The notes below the pieces were generated by a model. The model searched no databases, was not told where the DNA came from, and saw only the letters and a program-made list of their open reading frames with translations. A stretch of 64,000 nt of DNA from Paenibacillus sp. L3-i20 (GTDB lineage: Bacteria; Bacillota; Bacilli; Paenibacillales; Paenibacillaceae): contig NZ_BQME02000001.1 of NCBI RefSeq assembly GCF_022180385.2, positions 946,501 through 1,010,500 on the forward strand. The letters run 5' to 3'. Both the position numbers and the translations under genes were made by a program. This document shows, one piece after another, positions 29,108 to 38,175 of the stretch. Position 1 is the stretch's first letter; every line of letters begins with the position of its first letter.

Positions 29108-29820
29108 CTAAGCAGTCGTAACAGGAGGAAGTGCATTTCTTAGCACATGTGTCCCTATTACTCTACTCTCCTTAATCCCTCTTAATCTGGCATAAAGCAC
29201 AAACGGACTTTTCAAATAATTCAATATGCCAGTACGAAGCAGTCTTATAAATGAAGAGCAGTAAGCGAGGGCAAGCGTAAGAGCAGGAAGAATGAGATGT
29301 GTAATCCCTCCCCTGCCCATAAGCGGCAATACATTCAGTTTCATGGAAAAGAAATAGACGAGAAGAAAGCCCAGCCAAAAGCTGCGCATAGCGGATACAG
29401 CAAATACGAATAGACGGCTGATGTGATCGAACCATCGATCTTTATAGAGTGCGGATAAAATGCCAATCGGTATACTAATGACGATTAACAGCACGATTGC
29501 ACCAGCCGCAAGCTGTAAAGTAGCAGGCAAGTAGGAGAGTATCTCCTCCACTACTGGCTTCTTCGATACATAAGAAATACCAAAGTCCAAACGAAGAGCA
29601 TCCCCCAGCCATTGCAAATATTGCACCACAAGCGGTTGATCCAGTCCAAGCTCTACCCGTGCAGCTTGGAGCGCTTCTTCCGATACCGCCGTTTTGGACA
29701 AGTTCAAATATGCTTCCGCAGGATCAACAGGTACCAAATGGATCAGTATAAATGAAGCAACGATATGCCGAATAAAATTGGAATGGGCGTCAACAATCTT
29801 TTACCAATAAATGCAACCAT
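29108..29820 (-). pseudogene. Broken NikB-like permease gene (frameshift and C-terminal truncation)
   Basis: The frame starts at ATG 29820 (MVAFIGKRLLTPIPILFGIS) and then stops; a one-base shift restores the family sequence ASFILIHLVPVDPAEAYLN, which runs to VLRNALPPVTTA and a stop at 29108. NikB/OppB proteins continue about 90 residues past that point (the LPVITVLG region and the last membrane helices). So the gene has both an early frameshift and a missing 3' end, the next gene starting only 26 nt later. Two independent lesions make this a pseudogene, not a sequencing slip. Confidence 0.82.
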
Positions 29821-29844
29821 TCAGCACCCACTTATCCTTGTTCA

Positions 29845-30580
29845 TTACTTCACTTCAATCGTTCCGAAAGGAATTTCATATTGCATCGGCAGAAACTGAA
29901 CGCCATCCACATTTTTGTTATAAACGACCGTATGCGTTGTAAAGGAGATAGGCAAATAAACCGCTTGTTCATGTAAGGTGGTCAAGATGTATGTATATAG
30001 CTCAGCTCTTGTTTGCTCATCTGTACTAATTAATACTTCACTAATTTTACGATCAATTTCTGCTTTCATTGAAAGTCCCGATTTCGCTTGATAGTCGCCA
30101 TGGGATGGATTAGGCATTGAAGCGACTACCGAATGTGGGTCGTAAGGAACACCCCATGTTTCGCTGAAAATTAAATTGAAGTCGCCAGCCTTTTGCCGAT
30201 TGACATGAGACTGGTACTCTTCGCCAATAAGCTTAACATCAACGCCAAGCTCCCTCAGCTCTCCCTGCATAAACTCAGAAACTGCCTTCTGTACGCTTTC
30301 CCCGCTATCATAGGCAAGTGTGATCTCCAGCGGCTGACCATCCTTCGATCTAAATGTATCGCCATTCTTGATCTTCCAGCCTGCTTCATCCAGTAAACTT
30401 GCCGCTTTGCTGCTATCAAATTCATATGGCTTTAATGGCAAATTGGCATAAGGAAGCTCTGATGAAAACAACGTATCTGCTTGCTTCTCAATTCCGTAAA
30501 ATACGTGATCGATTAACGTCTTCTTATCCAGAGCATGAGAAAGAGCCAGCCTCACGTTCAAATCCTTCGTACCCTTTGCC
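29845..30580 (-). pseudogene. NikA-like nickel/metallophore-binding protein remnant, 5' end lost and fused to another gene
   Basis: The open frame from 29845 to about 30580 encodes the C-terminal half of a NikA-type solute-binding protein. Family features are VRLALSHALDKKTLID, the ETWGVPYDPHSVVASM segment, LHEQAVYLPISF and a normal end. The signal peptide and N-terminal lobe are absent. Upstream in the same frame the sequence is that of a PLP enzyme (see 30575-31177), so a deletion joined the two genes. With no signal peptide the product could not serve the transporter. Confidence 0.82.
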
Positions 30581-31177
30581 CGAATTAACGGCCAATACAC
30601 GCGGAAGAAACGAGAGAAACCTCCGATCTGTCCACCTGTACTTACTGTAATGATGACTGCATCAAGTTCTCCGTCACATTGTTCGAACAACTCCGCTGCC
30701 GTCTTTTTGTAGTGAGCTTCTCCATTAAGCGGATTAAAGCATTGGTCAGGACGGAACGAATTTGGTATTTCACGGTGCAGCTTATTGGCGAGAGCAATTC
30801 TTGTTTTATGATAAGAGCCGCTGTCATCCTGCTAGGTCACGACAATAACCTCTGCACCGTAGGCTTTGAGTATGGCAAGGTTCGTTGACGTTGTTTTCGG
30901 ATCGATTAGAATAATAACCCGATATCCCCGAGCTGCTCCTATCATCGCAAGGGATATACCAAAGTTTCCTGATGAGGATTCGATGAGAGTACCGCCTGGC
31001 TTAAGCCAACCTCTACGTTCTGCCTCTTTCACAATATATAGCGCAGGTCGATCTTTAATGCTCCCTCCTGGATTCGTTCTCTCTAGCTTCAATCGTATAT
31101 CTTGTACCCTCCAGAACACCAAATTTCTCAATTGCACAAGGGGGGGTATGACCTACCGTATCTAAAATCGTTTTCAT
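30575..31177 (-). pseudogene. Broken SbnA-like cysteine-synthase-family gene
   Basis: Reading from ATG 31177 (GGAGG upstream) gives MKTILDTVGHTP, then a seven-C run with a frameshift. In the next frame LVQLRNLVFW and KLERTNPGGSIKDRPALYIV follow, including the PLP-binding Lys, then IESSSGNFGISLAMI and DPKTTSTNLAILKAYG. This matches SbnA (the O-phosphoserine-using enzyme of 2,3-diaminopropionate synthesis for staphyloferrin B) better than plain CysK. An in-frame TAG at 30832 follows, then HYKKTAAELFEQCDG and VSTGGQIGGFSR, and near 30580 the sequence passes into the NikA-like protein. Three lesions are present: frameshift, stop and 3' deletion. Confidence 0.8.
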
Positions 31178-31315
31178 TAGTGACCTCCACTCATTTAGGA
31201 TTCCAACCAAATTTATGATGGAAAACGTTTGTGCAAATGACCATTTGGAGTTATATTGACTACAAAATAGTTATTTTATTTTTAAATGATTCCAACGAGG
31301 TGCATATTTTCGGCA

Positions 31316-31350
31316 TAAAAAAATGCACCCGCCGGACAATGGCAAGTGCA
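31316..31350 (-). terminator. Terminator of the phosphotransferase gene
   Basis: The 10-bp stem TGCACTTGCC / GGCGGGTGCA (two G-U pairs) with a 7-nt loop is followed on the minus strand by seven T. It lies 10 nt after the stop at 31360. Confidence 0.85.
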
Positions 31351-31359
31351 TGTCTTTAT

Positions 31360-32343
31360 TCATATATGGGGCAGCTTGTCCCAATTGTCTTCTATCCAAT
31401 GTAATTCTTCGACGAAGCGACCTAATAAGCTTCTGAGCTCCATCTGAGCTCGAATTTCCGTACGCAGCCACCAGATGGATTCAAATACATACAGTAACTT
31501 TAATGCTCGAGGAAGCATATCGGCCGGCGCTTTTGAATGTTCACGATACCCGCTCATAAATGCTTCAACCTTCTCTATGTCGAGATGCCCCTTCGATAAG
31601 GCGCCAGACAAAATGACACGGGCAACATCAATTTCTGGATAGGCCATCGTCATGCGGTCGAAGTCCACAATCCCAGTTACTCCTTGTTCATGTAGCAATA
31701 TATTATCCACCCACAAATCCCAATGCATCCATCCAATTGGGCATGAATCAAATAGATTAAAATCGATAGACTGAACAATTTGTTGCGATCGGCTTAACCA
31801 TTCCTGTGCAGTCTTGTCCCCAGCCTCTTGCGCCGCCTGCCAATTGTTCTGCCAACTAGTAAAGTAATCAGCTTGAACGGGCTTCGAAACATTCTTCTCC
31901 AAAGGTGGAACCCTCTCCAGCCATTTATGCATTTGCCCCGTCACTTGCCCTAAATGATACATCTGCGCCCTGTTCATGCTGCCAGCTTGTACGGTATGTC
32001 CATCTACCCAATCCTGTACCGTATAGAACAGCCCACTCTTCGTTTCTTGCAACCATTGTTTTTCAAAGGAATAAACGTTTGAACACGGTATCCCTGCTCT
32101 ACTCAGTTCGTCCTGTAATTGGAGCACTTGTTCAATTTCAGCCCTTCGAGCAGGATAAATATGCATCTTGTACCGTTCTGGATGATAATATTTTATGAAA
32201 TAGTTCCCTTTATTCGTTGTCATCCGCCATTTGACGTTCAGAAAACCTTTTTCGATAGGTGTTGCTTCAGTGACGGTTAGCCCGAACTGCTCATTCAGAT
32301 GAAGGGCAATTTCCGCTGCTAACTGTTCATTCGACTCGTGCAT
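31360..32343 (-). CDS. Phosphotransferase of the aminoglycoside phosphotransferase / CotS-like family
   Basis: This 327-residue protein has the protein-kinase-like fold of APH/choline kinase/homoserine kinase II enzymes. Visible are the N-lobe (GNYFIKYYHPERYK with the ATP-binding Lys), the catalytic loop GWMHWDLWVDNILL (HxDxxxxN form) and the metal-binding IVDFDRMTMAYPEIDVARV (DFD). Spore-former genomes hold many such enzymes for unknown small substrates. ATG at 32343 is chosen; the frame is open further but without a ribosome site. Substrate unknown. Confidence 0.85.
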   Translation of the reverse strand: MHESNEQLAAEIALHLNEQFGLTVTEATPIEKGFLNVKWRMTTNKGNYFIKYYHPERYKMHIYPARRAEIEQVLQLQDELSRAGIPCSNVYSFEKQWLQETKSGLFYTVQDWVDGHTVQAGSMNRAQMYHLGQVTGQMHKWLERVPPLEKNVSKPVQADYFTSWQNNWQAAQEAGDKTAQEWLSRSQQIVQSIDFNLFDSCPIGWMHWDLWVDNILLHEQGVTGIVDFDRMTMAYPEIDVARVILSGALSKGHLDIEKVEAFMSGYREHSKAPADMLPRALKLLYVFESIWWLRTEIRAQMELRSLLGRFVEELHWIEDNWDKLPHI

Positions 32344-32580
32344 AATAGCATCCCTAACCTTTCCTAGAAGGTACAAACTGAGATTCAATATACGACTACT
32401 GCATTAAAAAATCGTTCATATGCAATTCCGCATTACAGATAAAAAAGCCAATCAGAGGAAATATTCAAAGAAATGGAATTATTCCGATTCATATAGAATA
32501 ACCGACTTTTATGTCTGAAGAAAGAGCTATATTGGATGAGTCATTTCTCGAAAAAGTGAGGGTAATGGAGATCATTGCGC

Positions 32581-32630
32581 AAAAAAAAGCGGCGGCTTCC
32601 GAGCTTATAATTAAGCCCAGAAACCGCCGC
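32581..32630 (-). terminator. Terminator of uppP
   Basis: A long GC-rich stem (GCGGCGG / CCGCCGC with GCTT/AAGC inside) at 32589-32630 is followed by eight T on the minus strand. It lies 15 nt after the uppP stop. Confidence 0.9.
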
Positions 32631-32644
32631 ATATTCGCGGATTA

Positions 32645-33445
32645 TTACATTACAAAAATAAAGAATACCGCAGCTAGAACGAAGCGATAAATCGCAAACC
32701 ATTCAAGACGAAGACGTTTAATCAAGTTAAGGAACGTTACAACTGCAATCATAGCTACAACAAACGCTGCGATAAATCCGATCAAGAATAGAACTAGATC
32801 ATCAGATGTAATGTAATCGCGACTATCGTACAGATCTAGCACTGTCGCTCCAAGCATTACTGGAACAGAAATGATAAACGTAAAGTCCGCAGCAGCTTTT
32901 TGACTTGTTCCAAGCAACAATCCGCCGGATATCGTAGCGCCTGATCTGGAGAAACCCGGCCATAACGCCAAGCATTGAAACAAACCGATTCCAAATGCTT
33001 GTTTGTACGTAATATCGTCCGTTTCTTCGGCAGTGATTGTACGCTTAACCCTTGCTGCAACAATCATCAATATGCCACCCAAAATCAAACTAATGAGAAC
33101 AGGTGCAGGACCAAACAATACGCGTTTTATAAAGTCGTTCAGTAGCAGATATACGACTAATGCAGGGATCATTGCAATGATCATATGGATAGCATTCAAC
33201 TTATTTTTGGTTTTGAAGTTGAAAGTCATCAAGTCTTTTAGAATGACCATATATCTCTTCCAATAAAGGATCAAGACAGCCATGACGGCACCTAACTGAA
33301 TGACAATTTTGAACGTTTTCGCTGCATCTCCATCAAATCCGAGTAAATCACCGGCTAAGATTAAATGACCAGTTGATGATACGGGCAGAAACTCAGTTAA
33401 TCCCTCAATAATACCTAATATAATCGCATTAATAATGTCTTGCAT
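32645..33445 (-). CDS. uppP: Undecaprenyl-diphosphatase UppP (BacA)
   Basis: This 266-residue integral membrane protein removes a phosphate from undecaprenyl diphosphate to recycle the cell wall lipid carrier; high levels give bacitracin resistance. The two family motifs are present: EGLTEFLPVSSTGHL near residue 14 (catalytic Glu and Ser) and PGFSRSGATISGG near 165. About eight membrane helices and the length fit BacA. It is a single gene with a strong terminator. Confidence 0.96.
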   Translation of the reverse strand: MQDIINAIILGIIEGLTEFLPVSSTGHLILAGDLLGFDGDAAKTFKIVIQLGAVMAVLILYWKRYMVILKDLMTFNFKTKNKLNAIHMIIAMIPALVVYLLLNDFIKRVLFGPAPVLISLILGGILMIVAARVKRTITAEETDDITYKQAFGIGLFQCLALWPGFSRSGATISGGLLLGTSQKAAADFTFIISVPVMLGATVLDLYDSRDYITSDDLVLFLIGFIAAFVVAMIAVVTFLNLIKRLRLEWFAIYRFVLAAVFFIFVM

Positions 33446-33773
33446 GTACTTAATTCCGCCTTTCTAATAAAATCTAGGGCGGCCACATTTGTTGCCTATA
33501 GCCTTAACATCATAGTTATGGATTACCATCCCCTATAACAGTTTAAAATAATTATGAGCCCAAATCAATCGAATTAGATGACAATTATGCGCTCTATGTT
33601 TCAGCTGTGTAAGATGGCTTACAATTAATACCACTTTTTCGTTGTCCAACTTAGAATACAATGTGTCTCTTGATTAACCCGATTAAGCGAACTTCTTTTA
33701 CTACGTATTGCTTTGCTTTGCTCTCCCCAGCACAAGAGCTGCATTCAAGCCTGCCAGACTCCGCCGATAATAG
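33446..33773. other. Long gap between def and uppP
   Basis: This 328-nt stretch has no gene that I can support. It contains the 5' untranslated region and promoter of uppP and the 3' region of def. I looked for a structured leader before uppP (GGATGGTAATCC gives a short hairpin) but recognise no known riboswitch. Confidence 0.5.
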
Positions 33774-34289
33774 CTACTTACTATGAGATAACTTCGTCAC
33801 AGCAAGCAAATTTGCCCTAACATTTGTCCACTCATTATAAAATAGACCATCTTTAATATGATCAATATAGAGAATCCCATTTAGATGATCAACCTCGTGC
33901 TGGATGCATCTTGCAAGAAAGCCGTCAGCTGCAATAATAGTCTCTGCGCCTGATCGAGTTATCGTTTTCACTCGTACCGACTGCGCTCTACTCACAATTC
34001 CTGCGTGACCAGGATAGGACAAGCAACCTTCTGGTCCTATTTGCTCGCCACTTTTATAAATAATCTCGGGATTAATTAACTCCACTAATCCTTCGCCGCA
34101 ATCCATCACAATAACTCTTCTTAAAATGCCGACTTGGGGAGCAGCTAAGCCCGATCTACCTTCATCAGCGTAAAGTGTATCCGTCAAATCGTCGAGCAGC
34201 TTTATTATTTTTGGAGTAATACTCTCAACTGGCTTAGCTATTTTTCGAAGAATTGGATCTCCGAATGCTACTATCATCTTCGCTGTCAT
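33774..34289 (-). CDS. def: Peptide deformylase
   Basis: This 171-residue enzyme removes the formyl group from new proteins. All three motifs are present: GLAAPQVG (I), EGCLSYPG (II, with the metal-binding Cys) and QHEVDHLNG (III, HExxH). Motif II has Tyr-Pro where most have Phe-Pro or Val-Pro, a minor variation. GAGGGTG precedes the ATG. It stands apart from fmt and priA, with which def is often linked, so it may be a second copy. Confidence 0.94.
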   Translation of the reverse strand: MTAKMIVAFGDPILRKIAKPVESITPKIIKLLDDLTDTLYADEGRSGLAAPQVGILRRVIVMDCGEGLVELINPEIIYKSGEQIGPEGCLSYPGHAGIVSRAQSVRVKTITRSGAETIIAADGFLARCIQHEVDHLNGILYIDHIKDGLFYNEWTNVRANLLAVTKLSHSK

Positions 34290-34552
34290 TGTTTAACACC
34301 CTCTTTTCGCTCAATTGATGTGCGTTTTACAATTATTTTACATCATAATTCCACTTGGGTTAAGCGGTTTGAAATCCAGTATTGGATTGCAGATTTGCCT
34401 AAGTTCATGAAGAGCTATCTGCAAATTTCAAGCTGCGAAAGTAGAATTATAACAAATACATATAATAGTTATTCTTTTTGCTATGCTATAATAAATATTG
34501 TAAAAATGATCCTTTTTAACTTGATGCTATTCTAAAATTAGGAGTGTTCACA

Positions 34553-36805
34553 TTGTTGCAAATCAGTCAGTGGAAGTTAAGTGCTAAACAAACCGTATTA
34601 TTGGTAATGGGTATTATTGTATTCGTATTGTGTTTTCAAGTTCAAGATGTACAAGCAAGCCCGAATATTGAAGTGAAAAAGGTTCGAGAGGTTAAGTATT
34701 TTAATGCAAATATACCCGGTGCTATTGCCTATAATGGGAAAAGCTATATTTTCAAAGATTACAAATCCGAAGATGGGTTAACTTGGTATGAATATAACAA
34801 AAACTTTTTTGATGGGAAAAATAAACCAACATACATTAAGGATGAATTGAAAACTATTTGGGATGGCAAACGTTTTGTAATGATTGGCGTTGATAATGAG
34901 ATAGCAACGTCCGTTGACGGAGTAACGTGGCAAACTACGATTATCCCCCATAAGGACGCGGATAAGATGTATGTGATTCAAGATTTTCTGTATGTGAATG
35001 GCACCTATTATTTTGTAGCACAAGATCGGGATAAAGAGATTTATATATATGAAGAGTTAGGCGGCGGGTTTTATGTCCCTGGTCCAAATGCCTTTTTCAC
35101 CAGCAAAGATTTAAAGAGCTTCAAGCTTGGGACAAAGGAAGGCATGACACAAAGCATGGCTGGAGAACGACCGATTGAAAATTTGATGTGGACAGGGAAA
35201 TATTTTTTGGGAAATGGTAATGCGGTAGCCACGTCTAAAGATGGTATTCACTGGAACGGTGGCGATTCTAAAAAAATGATCGATTTCAACGGTGCAGATA
35301 ATTTAAATTACGTTTGGGATGGCAAAAAGTTTATTGCAGCATCGTCTGGTTTTGATGGCAATGCTATTATATCCTCGGTTGATGGGGTTAAGTGGAAAAC
35401 GGTTTTAAAAATACCGGAAAATATTGATTTTAAAAGTATAGGCTTTAATGGGAAGGAATATATCGCGGTAGGTACGGGGAAAGTTTTTTATTATTCAGTG
35501 GATGGCGTCCGTTGGAGTGCAGTGACTATAGACAGTAAAGATGCGAGTATTCATAGTGTGCAGCCGACAAAAGATGGTTTTCTTATAGCGGGAAGCAGTG
35601 TTTACTACGTCAAAAACAAGGATCTGCAAACACCGAGCAAATGGGCGGCAGCGGCTATTCAGAAAGCTACAAAACACCAATTAATATCAGATGAATTACT
35701 TAATTATTATAAATCTAATATTACCCGAAAAGATTTCAGTAGAGCGAGTATTCAATTGTATGAGGCTCTGACTGGGGTTAAAGCGGTGGCCCCTAAGACC
35801 AACCCGTTTGTAGATACAGCAGACGGTTATATTTTGAAAGCTTATGAGCTTGGTATAGTTCAAGGTGGCGCACAAGGCAAGTTTGCTCCAAACAATCCCG
35901 TTACTAGACAAGATATTTCGATTATGCTCTATAAAACGTTAAAAGCCGCAGGCGTTCAAAACTTAGACGCAGAGACTAACTGGCAGACTTCTTATGGAGA
36001 TGTGAATCTTGTGGCTACCTATGCGAATCAAGCTCTTCAATTTTTCAACCATAACCAAATCATCAATGGCAAAGAAAATAATCAGCTAGTTCCGAGAGGC
36101 AATACGACAAAAGAAGAAGCGATAGTCATGTTAGTAAGAGTGTTTGAAAAGTTTAATACGAGACCTGTAGCAGAACTAGAGAATAGTAATCCAGTTACGG
36201 GCATCCCGGCCATTCAATCTCATATGAACAAAAAAGGATATTCGTTCATGCTGGATCGTATATCAAGAGAAGATGAAAAGTACTATGTATTAAGAAATAA
36301 GAACTATGAGAAAGTTGCTGTTTATGAGCAGGAGCGCAAGGAAAGTCTAGAAGAAATCGAGGATGAGGTTTATATCTTTTCAGCGGATGAACCTGATTAT
36401 TTCTATACGGACTTAAACATAAATATAGATTACGTTGCTAAAAAAGATGATTACAAGCTCCAGCTCATTCAAGAAATGATTGAAAGTGAAAAGGGAGTCA
36501 AGCTGCCAGGATTAAGCGACGAATTAAAAAATGCGTTGAAGAATGTCAAAATTGCATATGGAGAAAATTCGGATGAAAAATTTATTCAAATTAATGGCAT
36601 GAATATTATGTATATTATATTTCGTGAGAGTGACAAAAAGGAATATATTTTGAAAGTCCACTATCAGTCTCTAGAGGTACAAGCAGAGCTGGAGAAGAAA
36701 CGTTATGAGCAGGAGCAAGCCGAGAAAGAGCAGCTGGAGAAGGATCGCTACGAGCAGGAGCAATTCGAAAAAGCGCTAGCTGAGCATGAGGAATTTCAGC
36801 AATAG
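34553..36805 (+). CDS. Secreted SLH-domain surface protein with propeller-like repeats
   Basis: This 750-residue exported protein starts at TTG 34553, 8 nt after AGGAG; a GTG at 34544 overlaps the ribosome site. After the signal peptide (to about residue 32) come repeats of the type WDGKRF...SVDGVTW (about 50-370), as in BNR/sortilin-like beta-propellers. SLH motifs follow at about 410-550 (NPFVDTADGYILKAYELGIV, FAPNNPVTRQDISIMLYKTL), which tie it to the cell wall. The C-terminus (about 690-750) is a charged Glu/Lys/Gln-rich coiled coil (EKEQLEKDRYEQEQ). I do not know its role; cell surface binding is likely. It is a single gene ending in a strong terminator. Confidence 0.82.
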   Translation: MLQISQWKLSAKQTVLLVMGIIVFVLCFQVQDVQASPNIEVKKVREVKYFNANIPGAIAYNGKSYIFKDYKSEDGLTWYEYNKNFFDGKNKPTYIKDELKTIWDGKRFVMIGVDNEIATSVDGVTWQTTIIPHKDADKMYVIQDFLYVNGTYYFVAQDRDKEIYIYEELGGGFYVPGPNAFFTSKDLKSFKLGTKEGMTQSMAGERPIENLMWTGKYFLGNGNAVATSKDGIHWNGGDSKKMIDFNGADNLNYVWDGKKFIAASSGFDGNAIISSVDGVKWKTVLKIPENIDFKSIGFNGKEYIAVGTGKVFYYSVDGVRWSAVTIDSKDASIHSVQPTKDGFLIAGSSVYYVKNKDLQTPSKWAAAAIQKATKHQLISDELLNYYKSNITRKDFSRASIQLYEALTGVKAVAPKTNPFVDTADGYILKAYELGIVQGGAQGKFAPNNPVTRQDISIMLYKTLKAAGVQNLDAETNWQTSYGDVNLVATYANQALQFFNHNQIINGKENNQLVPRGNTTKEEAIVMLVRVFEKFNTRPVAELENSNPVTGIPAIQSHMNKKGYSFMLDRISREDEKYYVLRNKNYEKVAVYEQERKESLEEIEDEVYIFSADEPDYFYTDLNINIDYVAKKDDYKLQLIQEMIESEKGVKLPGLSDELKNALKNVKIAYGENSDEKFIQINGMNIMYIIFRESDKKEYILKVHYQSLEVQAELEKKRYEQEQAEKEQLEKDRYEQEQFEKALAEHEEFQQ

Positions 36806-36808
36806 ACA

Positions 36809-36838
36809 AAACCCAGTGCCATTCAAGGCACTGGGTTT
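36809..36838 (+). terminator. Terminator of the SLH/propeller gene
   Basis: The perfect 12-bp stem AAACCCAGTGCC / GGCACTGGGTTT with a 6-nt loop is followed by CATTTTA. Its A-rich 5' side makes it usable on the minus strand too, for the small gene at 36843. Confidence 0.85.
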
Positions 36839-36842
36839 CATT

Positions 36843-37019
36843 TTATAGATACTGTTTTTGATGTGCAGGGATCTCTGTAGAAGAAGTATATCTCTTATCT
36901 TTAATAATATCTCGTGTGAACATGGCCATATTGCCGCTTGGTTCAAAAATGATAGAAAATAAAACTGAAAATGGAAAAGCTACAGCCTTTAATAGGAAAT
37001 TCCCGATTTTGTTAGCCAA
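36843..37019 (-). CDS. Small membrane-associated protein, unknown
   Basis: This 58-residue frame starts at TTG 37019, 5-6 nt after GGGGGTGA, a much better site than the ATG at 37064. It has a hydrophobic middle (FLLKAVAFPFSVLFSIIF) and a basic, hydrophilic end. No family recognised. The gap from 37065 to 37206 shows nothing further. Confidence 0.5.
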   Translation of the reverse strand: MANKIGNFLLKAVAFPFSVLFSIIFEPSGNMAMFTRDIIKDKRYTSSTEIPAHQKQYL

Positions 37020-37206
37020 ACTATCACCCCCATTATTAGATAATAAATGTACGGAATAGTTCATCGTTTGGTAACCTTTTTTTACTACAAAAATTGAATT
37101 TTTTTACACTGTATTTGTAAACAATCTATTAATTCTCGATAATTTTAATATGTATCCCAATACTAATGCGGTCATAATGATCATTGGGACCACTAATGGA
37201 CCATCC

Positions 37207-38175
37207 TCATACAAAATGGCAAGCAACGTAATGATCGCCTCCCATATGACGAAACTGGGGTATTTCCTGACTGCACTGTTCCTTGGCTATCGGACAGCGG
37301 GTATGAAATTTACAGCCTGACGGCGGATTGGCGGGACTAGGCATATCACCCTTCAAGACGATTCGTTCTCGCTTCAGCTTAGGAATCGGTATTGGAACTG
37401 CTGACAATAGCGCTTTTGTATACGGATGGAGTGGGTTACGGAATAGCTCATCACGGGATGCTGTCTCCATCATCGAGCCTAAATACATAACCCCGATGCG
37501 TGAGCATAGATGCTCGACGACACTGAGATCATGTGAGATGAACAAATACGTTAATCCACGTTGCTGCTGTAAACTGTGGAACAAATTAATAATTTGCGCT
37601 TGAATAGAGACATCAAGTGCAGATACTGGTTCATCTGCAATAATGAGCTCAGGCTGGAGAATGAGTGCTCTTGCAATGCCGATTCGCTGTCGTTGTCCTC
37701 CAGAAAATTCATGAGGAAACTTATCGTAATGGTACGAGGATAGTCCGCAAAGTGCTAACGTTTCAAGCACTCGGTCACGGATTTCACCTTTTGTAGCTAG
37801 ACCATGATCGATCACGGCTTCACCAATTGCTTCACCGACTCGAACTCTTGGATTAAGCGAGCCATATGGATCTTGAAAAATAAGCTGCATCTTCGGCCTC
37901 AGCTGACGCAACTCCGCACGGGTCGTCCCATATAAATCGATTCCTTTGAACTTTACTTCTCCGTCTGTTTTATCTGTTAACCGAATCATCGTGCGTCCTA
38001 CCGTGCTTTTGCCGCTGCCTGATTCTCCGACTAGTCCAAATGTCTCTCCCCGTTGTATGCGAAAGCTAATATCGTCAACGGCTTTGACATGACCAATCGT
38101 TCTGGTGAACAGCCCGGTTGATGTGATAGGGAAATACTTTTTCAATCGGTTCACTTCTACAAGCGGCTCATTCAT
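37207..38175 (-). CDS. Oligopeptide ABC transporter ATP-binding protein (OppF-like)
   Basis: This 322-residue ATPase has Walker A (LVGESGSGKSTVGRT), LIFQDPYGSLNPR, signature FSGGQRQRIGIARA, Walker B (PELIIADEPVSALD) and LFISHDLSVV. The C-terminal Cys cluster (GCKFHTRCPIAKEQC) is typical of OppD/OppF. The ATG at 38175 overlaps the stop of the OppD gene (TGATG), so the two are coupled. It is the last gene of a five-gene operon oppA-B-C-D-F. Confidence 0.92.
   Translation of the reverse strand: MNEPLVEVNRLKKYFPITSTGLFTRTIGHVKAVDDISFRIQRGETFGLVGESGSGKSTVGRTMIRLTDKTDGEVKFKGIDLYGTTRAELRQLRPKMQLIFQDPYGSLNPRVRVGEAIGEAVIDHGLATKGEIRDRVLETLALCGLSSYHYDKFPHEFSGGQRQRIGIARALILQPELIIADEPVSALDVSIQAQIINLFHSLQQQRGLTYLFISHDLSVVEHLCSRIGVMYLGSMMETASRDELFRNPLHPYTKALLSAVPIPIPKLKRERIVLKGDMPSPANPPSGCKFHTRCPIAKEQCSQEIPQFRHMGGDHYVACHFV

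Noticed and set aside
26484..31177. A functional nickel importer operon
   Set aside because: The binding-protein gene lacks its signal peptide and half its body, and one permease is broken twice.
33446..33600. A riboswitch in the uppP leader
   Set aside because: A few short hairpins are visible, but none matches a riboswitch consensus I know.
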